19,343 bases of DNA from CAYLLT01 sp964548565. GTDB lineage: Bacteria > Planctomycetota > Phycisphaerae > UBA1845 > PWPN01. Both the position numbers and the translations under genes were made by a program. Each line of letters starts with the position of its first letter. Position 1 is the stretch's first letter. Below are positions 13,914 to 19,343 of the stretch, one piece after another. The stretch lies in NCBI GenBank assembly GCA_964548565.1, contig CAZJTF010000105.1, positions 1 to 19,343 on the forward strand. The letters are read 5' to 3'. Below the pieces are notes generated by a model. It worked only from the letters and a program-made list of their open reading frames with translations. It made no database searches and was not told where the DNA came from.

Positions 13914-14920
13914 TGGTTTGTGCCGCCCCCCGACGGTCGCGGTGCTGCCTGGGTCGCGGGCGCCGCGGCCGGCGTCTGCGCCGAGCTCGGCGCCAGGCCC
14001 ATCGACCGGATGTACGCGATCAGCTGGAGAATGCCCTCCTCGCTGACCAACCCCTTGTACGTCGGCATGATCGGTTCGTACCCGGCGACGATCTTGGCGG
14101 CCGGTTCGATGATGCTCTCGCGGATGTAGTTGTCGTCAGCGGTGACAATCTCGCCGCTCTTGAGCTGCACGGGCTGGCCGTACTGGCCGGCGAGCATCGG
14201 GCCGCGGGCGCCGGAGTCTGGCGCGTGGCACGACTGGCAGCCGAGCTGCTCGAAGAGCCGTGCGCCGGCGGACAGCATCGACTCGCCGGTGGTGCCGCCG
14301 CTGAGCCATTGCTCGTAGGCGGTGGGCTCCATCACGACGACGCGCCCGATCATCTGCGAGTGCTCTGTCCCGCAGTATTCAGCGCAGAACAGGTGATACT
14401 CGCCCACCTTGGTCGGCTCGAACCATGCGCTGGTGTAGCGCCCGGGCAGGACGTCCTGCTTGATGCGGAATGCAGGCACGAACAGGCTGTGGATCACGTC
14501 CTCGGAGGTCATCGTCAGCCGCACGGGCCGGCCCACGGGGACGTGAAGCTCATTGATCTCGCGGGGACCCTCGGGGTGCTGAAACTTCCACATCCACTGC
14601 TTGCCGACGACATAAACTTCGGCCGCGTCGAGCGGGGGGCGCTGCATGTCGAAGTACAGGTTGGCGCCCCAGACGAACATCACCATCGCGATGGCCAGCG
14701 GCGTGGCGGACCACACGATCTCGAGCCAGAGATTGCCGTGAAGCTGCTGCGCCTGCGGGTTCTTGCGCCGCCGGTAGCGGATGACGAACACCGTCACCAG
14801 CAGGAAGATGAGGGCGGTGAAAAACAGCGAGACCGCCACCAGGAACCAGTAGAGCGCATCGACGCGGCTGGCCACGGAGGAGGCCTGCTCGGGGAATAAT
14901 GGAAGGTTCTTCCACTTCAT
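13910..14920 (-). CDS. coxB: Cytochrome c oxidase subunit II with fused cytochrome c (caa3 type)
   Basis: Encodes 336 residues. Two spans (about 22-48 and 66-88) form the usual hairpin, with no separate lipobox seen. The cupredoxin domain carries the complete CuA site: His144, Cys179, Cys183, His187 and Met190 (CAEYCGTEHSQM). VVGKQWMWKF (104-113) holds the aromatic electron-entry region. A cytochrome c domain is fused behind it (about 212-308), with CQSCH (228-232) for heme attachment and a likely distal ligand Met285 in EPIMPTYKG. The tail is Ala/Pro-rich. The fusion makes this a caa3 oxidase that can accept electrons without a soluble cytochrome c, directly from ActE of the complex encoded upstream. 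Confidence 0.98.
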   Translation of the reverse strand: MKWKNLPLFPEQASSVASRVDALYWFLVAVSLFFTALIFLLVTVFVIRYRRRKNPQAQQLHGNLWLEIVWSATPLAIAMVMFVWGANLYFDMQRPPLDAAEVYVVGKQWMWKFQHPEGPREINELHVPVGRPVRLTMTSEDVIHSLFVPAFRIKQDVLPGRYTSAWFEPTKVGEYHLFCAEYCGTEHSQMIGRVVVMEPTAYEQWLSGGTTGESMLSAGARLFEQLGCQSCHAPDSGARGPMLAGQYGQPVQLKSGEIVTADDNYIRESIIEPAAKIVAGYEPIMPTYKGLVSEEGILQLIAYIRSMGLAPSSAQTPAAAPATQAAPRPSGGGTNQ

Positions 14921-14976
14921 CTCAGGTTCCGGTCTCCGGTTGGGCGTTGCAGCCCGACAGACCGCCGCCGGCAGTC

Positions 14977-15831
14977 TCAGGCCGGCTTCGGGATCGCGGT
15001 CGCCCGTTTCTCCCTGCGGAACGATTTCACGATGAACAGAGCGATCGCCAGCACGGTGACGGCTCCCGCGATCCGGATGATACCCATGATCGCGAGGCCG
15101 TAGCGGCCGGTGAGCGGGTCATAGTGGTAGCAGAGGAGCAGCAGCTGATCGACCTTGGAGCCGATCCGTTCCTGCGCTGCTTCCATCAGGCCGAACTGCA
15201 GATCGCGCGGCGCGTAGTCCACGCCGTAGAAGTACCGGGCCAGCTTGCCGCTCGGGGTCAGGATCATGATGCCGCTGGCGTGCGCGAACTGCTGCGTGCG
15301 GTCGTCCCAGGCGTAGCGGAAGCCGACGGATTCGGTCAGGCGCCGGATGGATTCGGCGTCGCCGGTGAGAAAATGCCAGCCCTTCTCGGCGCCGGGACGG
15401 TTGTACTGCTCGAGATAGCTGGCCTTCTTCCTCGCGGCCAGTTTCGGCGTCTCCCTGGGGTCGAAACTGACGGTGACGACCTCGAATTCGTCTCCCACAT
15501 CAAACTTGAGCTGCGAGATGCCTTTTTCGAGGCCGTTCAGCACGAGCGTGCACAGCATCGGGCACTCGAAGTAGACGAGGGAGAGGATGACCGGCTTGTT
15601 GCCGAAGTAATCCCCCAGGCGAACGGTATTGCCTTCCTCGTCGCGGAACTCGAGGTCGAGGGGTACCTGCCCATTCAGTTTCTGGTCGATCCCGATCTTC
15701 TTGAGGACCTCGGTCTGCGGATCCTCGATGCGGGCCGGTCCGGCGGCCCGCGCGGATGCAGAGAGCAGTGCGCACGCGACCGCGACGGACAGGGCGGCGC
15801 GTCCCGTGGATGGTATGCGTGTGTTCCTCAT
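14977..15831 (-). CDS. sco: SCO1/SenC-family copper chaperone
   Basis: Encodes 284 residues of a thioredoxin-fold protein that delivers copper to, or reduces, the CuA site of subunit II. A signal peptide (about 1-30, ending ARAA) exports it. The copper ligands are Cys90 and Cys94 (CPMLC) and His184 (FAHASG), and VTVSFDPRET (119-128) is also typical. Unlike many SCO proteins, which are anchored at the N-terminus, this one ends in a predicted span (about 246-269) followed by a basic tail, so it is held by its C-terminus. The ATG overlaps the previous stop by four bases. It sits 56 bases before coxB, its expected client. Confidence 0.96.
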   Translation of the reverse strand: MRNTRIPSTGRAALSVAVACALLSASARAAGPARIEDPQTEVLKKIGIDQKLNGQVPLDLEFRDEEGNTVRLGDYFGNKPVILSLVYFECPMLCTLVLNGLEKGISQLKFDVGDEFEVVTVSFDPRETPKLAARKKASYLEQYNRPGAEKGWHFLTGDAESIRRLTESVGFRYAWDDRTQQFAHASGIMILTPSGKLARYFYGVDYAPRDLQFGLMEAAQERIGSKVDQLLLLCYHYDPLTGRYGLAIMGIIRIAGAVTVLAIALFIVKSFRREKRATAIPKPA

Positions 15832-16283
15832 GGTGTTGCACTCGGTTGTGAGGCCGGCGGGCGCACCGGCAGGCCTCGTTCGACGAGCAGATCCATGGCC
15901 CGGTCGATCGGAATGCGGATGGTGCCCTTCGCGCGGTCTTCCCAGTCGTAGGTGCTCAGTTTCTGCTGTTCGGCGTGCTGCATCTCGGCGAGATCCTGCG
16001 CGGGCACGACCTGGAGAAGCGGGCCGGGAGCGATCTGCACGGCGTCGGCCAGGGAGGGTGCCGGTCGGTCCGCTTTCTTCGCCTGCCCCGTCTTGGCGAA
16101 GAAGATCACACCGGCGACGACGTGGCCGAGGACCAGCAGGACCGCCAGCAGCACACCCATCCAGACGAAATACTTCGGCCCGAGATCGCGGACTTCGTAA
16201 CCGCGCGCGACATCCGGCGGGGCATCGTCTTCGTGGCTGAGTTCCTTCAGCGTTTTGGGGCTGTCGGGTTTGCGTGTATCCAT
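15828..16283 (-). CDS. One-span membrane protein of the ACIII-caa3 operon, function unknown
   Basis: Encodes 151 residues. ATG 16283 is chosen because GGAGGTGA lies just upstream and the start overlaps the actF stop by one base; the frame is open far upstream but that lies within actF. Layout: a polar cytoplasmic tail (1-36), one span (about 37-63, YFVWMGVLLAVLLVLGHVV), and an outer part of about 88 residues. The most distinctive stretch is near the end, YDWEDRAKGTIRIPIDRAMD (112-131), then LLVERGLPVR. I recall similar 'R.G..RIPIdrAM.lla.rGLP' ends in unnamed proteins of comparable operons. There are no heme, copper or cysteine motifs. Position between ActF and the SCO chaperone suggests an assembly factor or accessory subunit; this is inference. 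Confidence 0.85.
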   Translation of the reverse strand: MDTRKPDSPKTLKELSHEDDAPPDVARGYEVRDLGPKYFVWMGVLLAVLLVLGHVVAGVIFFAKTGQAKKADRPAPSLADAVQIAPGPLLQVVPAQDLAEMQHAEQQKLSTYDWEDRAKGTIRIPIDRAMDLLVERGLPVRPPASQPSATP

Positions 16284-17461
16284 CAGCTCACCTCCGCGGC
16301 CGCGGCCGGGTGTCCGGCCAGGGCATCGTAGGGGGGCATCAGCGTTCGGCGACCGAGCTGCCACAGGAAGGCGCTCGCCCAGAGTGCTCCGACGCCGAGC
16401 GGAGCCGCGAGGTCCATCCAGTGGAGGCGGAAACCATCCGGATGGAACGCAGGGACAAGCGTCCAGAACATGTCCACGAACCGCATGACCAAAATGGCCA
16501 CCACCAGCGGGAACAGCACGCCGGGCGTGCGCTTCGTCCGCCGGGAGAGCAGCAGGAAAAACGGCAGCGCGAAATGCAGCAGGATCAGGAGCAGGGCGAC
16601 GGATCCCCAGCCGCTGCTGATGCGACGCAGGTACCACGGCGTCTCTTCCGGAAGGTTGCCCGACCAGATAATCAACCACTGCGAAAACGACATGTACGCC
16701 CAGAGCATCACGAACGCGAGCGTCAGGTTGCCGAGATCGTGAATCTGGTCCACGCGGACGCGCCGACTGAGGGACGGCTCGCGGCTGAGCAGCAGCACGA
16801 CCAGGATCGAGAGCGCGAGTGCGCTGAGCCCCTGGCCGGCCATCCACAGCATGCCGTAGATGGTGGACTGCCAGTGCGGTTCGAGCGACATCATCCAGTC
16901 AAACGACGCGAACGAGACCGTGATGGCGAAGATGACCAATCCGGGCCCGCTGATCACCCGCAGCTTGTGGGGCGTGTACGGGTCGTTCCGGCGCTGCTGC
17001 TCGAGTGACCAGTGATTGAGGAGCCAGCTCAGGAGCAGCCAGACCGCAAAGTAGATCGCGGTGCGCGTGAGGAAAAACGGCACGTTCAGATAGGCGGCCT
17101 TGTGGCGGAGCACCTCGTCCTGGAGGGCTTCCGCGTGCGACCACTCGTAGAGCGCGTGTGTGCCCAGCAGCAGCACCGGCGCCAGCAGGAGCATCATGAG
17201 AGGCAGCGTCCGGGAGGCGGCCTCGAGCGTCGGCCGGATGGCAATGCCCCACGCGCCGCCGGTCAGATGATGCAGCATCAGAATGCCGGTGCAGCCGAGG
17301 GGAAAACCGATCCAGAAGACGCACGCCAGCAGGGACGAGCGGAAGAACTGCGCGGGGTTCGCGAAGCCCACGAGCACGCAGAGCAGCACGAGCACGGCTC
17401 CGGCGATCAGGAGCGGCCTGCGGAGGCGGTTCAGGCGATCGGGCAGCATCAGGTCGTTCAC
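16283..17461 (-). CDS. actF: Alternative complex III subunit ActF (quinol:cytochrome c oxidoreductase membrane subunit)
   Basis: Encodes 392 residues with about ten spans, related to ActC but without its quinone-site details; it is part of the membrane core of ACIII. The segment LMLHHLTGGAWG (61-72) is the family hallmark, and WMMSLEPHWQSTIYGMLW and AYMSFSQWLIIWSGNLPEET are typical later motifs. I chose GTG 17461 because its GTGA overlaps the actE stop by four bases and GGAG lies seven to eight bases upstream; a longer start at GTG 17488 is possible but lacks a good ribosome site and would overlap actE by 31 bases. The C-terminus (from about 378) is a short variable tail. Confidence 0.95.
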   Translation of the reverse strand: MNDLMLPDRLNRLRRPLLIAGAVLVLLCVLVGFANPAQFFRSSLLACVFWIGFPLGCTGILMLHHLTGGAWGIAIRPTLEAASRTLPLMMLLLAPVLLLGTHALYEWSHAEALQDEVLRHKAAYLNVPFFLTRTAIYFAVWLLLSWLLNHWSLEQQRRNDPYTPHKLRVISGPGLVIFAITVSFASFDWMMSLEPHWQSTIYGMLWMAGQGLSALALSILVVLLLSREPSLSRRVRVDQIHDLGNLTLAFVMLWAYMSFSQWLIIWSGNLPEETPWYLRRISSGWGSVALLLILLHFALPFFLLLSRRTKRTPGVLFPLVVAILVMRFVDMFWTLVPAFHPDGFRLHWMDLAAPLGVGALWASAFLWQLGRRTLMPPYDALAGHPAAAAEVS

Positions 17462-18048
17462 CGCAGGGTCTCCTGCATTCGGCTCCACTCCCGGGGCGGC
17501 ACGTCTTCGCGGGCGGCATTGCGACTGAGCTGCAGGGCGCGGATGTAGGCGGCGATGGCCCAGCGATCTTCCGCGGGGACGCGCTCGGCATAGCTGTACA
17601 TGGTTCCGAACCCGTTGGTGATCACGTCGACGAAGTGGCCAACCGGCGCCTCGCGCAGCCGCTGATCATGGAACGACGGCGGCGGGCGGAACCCACGGCG
17701 GACGATCATTCCCATGCCGGTCCCGAGCTGGTCGTGGCAGGGGGCGCAGAAGATGTTGAACCGCTCCTGCCCGCGCTCCATCACCTGACGGGTAACAGCG
17801 AAGGGGAACGTGTCCACGAGCTTTCCGTTCACCTTGCCGGTATGCAGGTGCTCATCCTCGCGGAGGTGCCCCCGCGCGACGGTGCCCGGAACGGGGGGAC
17901 GCGCGGAGCGACCGTCCGCAAAGAACGTACTGGCCGCGTACGGCTTGTACTTGGGCTGGTCGTGCATGTCCTGGCGGCAGCCGGCGACGAGCGCCGCAAT
18001 CGTGCCCAGGAGCATGCCTGCCCGGACTGTGTGAGCTCTAGTACGCAA
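17458..18048 (-). CDS. actE: Alternative complex III subunit ActE, monoheme cytochrome c lipoprotein
   Basis: Encodes 196 residues. TTG 18048 is preferred over ATG 18015 because only the longer form gives a charged signal sequence (MRTRAHTVRAG...) before the lipobox LVAGC (20-24); Cys24 would be lipid-modified. It overlaps actD by 11 bases, with GAGG nine bases upstream. One heme c site, CAPCH (101-105), lies in FNIFCAPCHDQLGTGMGM, and Met150 in NGFGTMYSYAERV is the probable axial ligand. ActE is the electron exit of ACIII; here it should pass electrons to the cytochrome c domain of CoxB. The C-terminus is a short polar tail. Confidence 0.95.
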   Translation of the reverse strand: MRTRAHTVRAGMLLGTIAALVAGCRQDMHDQPKYKPYAASTFFADGRSARPPVPGTVARGHLREDEHLHTGKVNGKLVDTFPFAVTRQVMERGQERFNIFCAPCHDQLGTGMGMIVRRGFRPPPSFHDQRLREAPVGHFVDVITNGFGTMYSYAERVPAEDRWAIAAYIRALQLSRNAAREDVPPREWSRMQETLR

Positions 18049-18571
18049 CTTCGTAGACCTCGGATCCGCCCAGCGTCTCCATGAACCGCCGCGTGCCCTC
18101 GCGATCGAACCTCGGGTCGCGGGACTCGATGCACAGGAAGAACTTGTCCCGCGACGCCATCGCGAACTGCGGGACGTTGAAAACGGGGTGATACGGCGTC
18201 GGGAGGCCGTTCAAAGCCAGCATGCCGAGCACCGCGGAAAACGCGGCGATCAGGACCGTCATTTCAAACGTCACGGGGATGAACGCCGGCCAGCTGTGCA
18301 GCGGACGTCCGCCGACGTTGAGCGGGTAGGCGACGACCGAAACCCAGTACTGAAGGCCGTAACCGGTCAGGGCGCCGATGATCCCGCCCGCGAGCACGAT
18401 GAGCGGGAGGCGCGTGGGGCGGTCCTTGATGATCTCGCCAAGTTCCGCGATGGGGAACGGCGTGTAGGCGTCCATGCGGCTGTACCCCGCCTCGCGGGTG
18501 CGCCGGGCCGCCTCCACGAGTTGTTCCGGCTCGTGGAACTCCACCATGAGGCCGTAAATCGGATGCTTCAT
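18038..18571 (-). CDS. actD: Alternative complex III subunit ActD (DUF3341)
   Basis: Encodes 177 residues from ATG 18571, which has GGAAG six to seven bases upstream; the adjacent in-frame GTG 18574 is too close to that site. The N-terminal domain, starting KHPIYGLMVEF and with a Tyr-rich DAYTPFPI segment (about 34-41), is cytoplasmic. Two spans follow (about 56-80 and 98-120) with GGIIGALTGYGLQYW in the first. The rest, including DKFFLCIESRDPRFD, returns to the cytoplasm. This is the standard ActD layout; the subunit has no cofactors and braces the ActC/ActF membrane core. Confidence 0.95.
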   Translation of the reverse strand: MKHPIYGLMVEFHEPEQLVEAARRTREAGYSRMDAYTPFPIAELGEIIKDRPTRLPLIVLAGGIIGALTGYGLQYWVSVVAYPLNVGGRPLHSWPAFIPVTFEMTVLIAAFSAVLGMLALNGLPTPYHPVFNVPQFAMASRDKFFLCIESRDPRFDREGTRRFMETLGGSEVYEVAY

Positions 18572-18587
18572 CACAGTCTTCCGCCCG

Positions 18588-19343
18588 TCAGTGTCCGGTG
18601 CCCGCTCCCGCCTCGAGGCCCTTGCGATGCTCGTGTTCGATTTCGTGCGTCAGCTCGCGCATCTCGAAGATCGAGATCATCGGCAGCACCCGGATGAACA
18701 GGAACAGCAACGACAGGAACAGACCGATCGTGCCGAAATACGTCGCCCAGTCCCACCGCGTCGGGTAGTACATGCCCCACGAACTCGGGAGGAAGTCACG
18801 GGCGAGGCTCGTCACCACGATGATGAACCGCTCAAGCCACATGCCGACGTTCACGATCAGGGCGATGATGAACAGCGCGACCGTGTTCATCCGCACGCCA
18901 CGAATCCACAGCAGCTGCGGGATCGCGACGTTACAGAGGATCAGCATCCAGAAAAACGGGCTGTAGGGGCCCATCTTCCGGTTCTGGATCATCGAGAGCT
19001 CGTAAACGTTGCCGCTGTACCAGGCGATGAAGTTCTCCATCAGGTACCCGTAGCCGACGATCAGGCCCGTCGCGAGCATGATCTTGGCCATGTTGTTCAG
19101 GTGCCGCATGGTGATGAAGTCTTCCAGGCCGTAGAAGCGGCGGAGCGGGATGGCCAGCGTCAGGACCATCGCGAAGCCGGAGTAGATGGCGCCCGCTACG
19201 AAGTAAGGCGGGAAGATCGTCGCGTGCCAGCCGGGGATGATCCCGATCGAGAAGTCAAAGCTGACCACGGTGTGAACCGAGACGACCAGCGGCGTGGCCA
19301 GGCCGGCCAGCAGCAGGTAGGCGGTCTGGTAGCGGTGCCAGTG
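18588..19343 (-). CDS. actC: Alternative complex III subunit ActC, NrfD/PsrC-like membrane subunit (5' end outside window)
   Basis: The last 251 residues are present; the frame is open to the window edge at an exact codon boundary, so the gene starts beyond it. ActC is the polysulfide-reductase-like membrane subunit thought to hold the quinol-oxidation site, next to the iron-sulfur protein ActB. Diagnostic stretches are HWHRYQTAYLLLAGLATPLV at the edge, SIGIIPGWHATIFPPYFVAG, LEDFITMRHLNNMAKIML, NVGMWLERFIIVV and LPSSWGMYYPTRWDW. About six spans are visible. The tail is a charged, Glu/His-rich cytoplasmic stretch. Sixteen bases separate it from actD. By the usual gene order, actB and actA should lie just outside the window. 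Confidence 0.96.
   Translation of the reverse strand, partial: HWHRYQTAYLLLAGLATPLVVSVHTVVSFDFSIGIIPGWHATIFPPYFVAGAIYSGFAMVLTLAIPLRRFYGLEDFITMRHLNNMAKIMLATGLIVGYGYLMENFIAWYSGNVYELSMIQNRKMGPYSPFFWMLILCNVAIPQLLWIRGVRMNTVALFIIALIVNVGMWLERFIIVVTSLARDFLPSSWGMYYPTRWDWATYFGTIGLFLSLLFLFIRVLPMISIFEMRELTHEIEHEHRKGLEAGAGTGH

Noticed and set aside
12276..14129. Open frame of over 600 codons on the plus strand opposite coxA and coxB
   Set aside because: The protein would be composed of charged low-complexity sequence (His, Arg, Glu, Asp) mirroring membrane-protein codons. coxA and coxB are certain.
16284..16847. Upstream in-frame extension of the 151-residue protein inside actF
   Set aside because: The added 188 residues are Pro/Arg/Ala-rich out-of-frame reading of actF; ATG 16283 has a strong Shine-Dalgarno sequence.

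Overview
The window reads as a GC-rich chromosome segment of a planctomycete, probably of the Phycisphaerae type. This placement is inferred from several things together: a secreted protein ending in an EF-hand/dockerin-like tail of the 'DxDDFxLFQACF ... TGPN' style plus a small 'GSCC ... GGTYLGD' cysteine module, a stand-alone prepilin-type protein with an H-X9-D(G)-like tail, an ECF sigma factor paired with a membrane protein, and an alternative complex III (ACIII) locus joined to a caa3 oxidase. No tRNA, rRNA, CRISPR array, insertion sequence or replication origin was found.

Left part (1-7440). It starts with the 3' part of a class 1B dihydroorotate dehydrogenase gene. After a 376-bp gap holding a hairpin, heptamer repeats and three TGAACGT copies comes an ECF sigma factor, translationally coupled to a one-span membrane protein whose C-terminal end resembles the globular end of planctomycete pseudopilins. 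On the minus strand follow a small membrane-anchored protein, a HEAT-like protein with a terminator behind it, and a secreted HAF/beta-propeller-like repeat protein. The secreted protein has a good predicted promoter and an unusually long, structured leader. Divergent from it is a prepilin-like gene with its own promoter, leader and a perfect intrinsic terminator.

Middle (7550-11150), all on the minus strand: a large sodium:solute symporter, a stand-alone LON substrate-binding-domain protein, and a TetR-family regulator. The LON-domain and TetR genes have -10-like hexamers six bases before their ATG and no Shine-Dalgarno sequence, which suggests leaderless mRNAs.

Right part (11199-19343), minus strand, one tightly packed operon: actC (cut by the window edge), actD, actE, actF, a 151-residue one-span protein, a SCO copper chaperone, coxB (with fused cytochrome c), coxA (A2 type, with the YSHPAVY motif), coxC and coxD (subunit IV). 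Several junctions are 1-11 base overlaps. The expected job is electron transfer from menaquinol/quinol through ACIII (ActE heme c) to the CoxB cytochrome c, CuA, heme a and the heme a3-CuB centre, reducing O2 and pumping protons. ActA and ActB are expected just beyond the right edge. The least understood member, and the best candidate for something undescribed, is the 151-residue protein between actF and sco.
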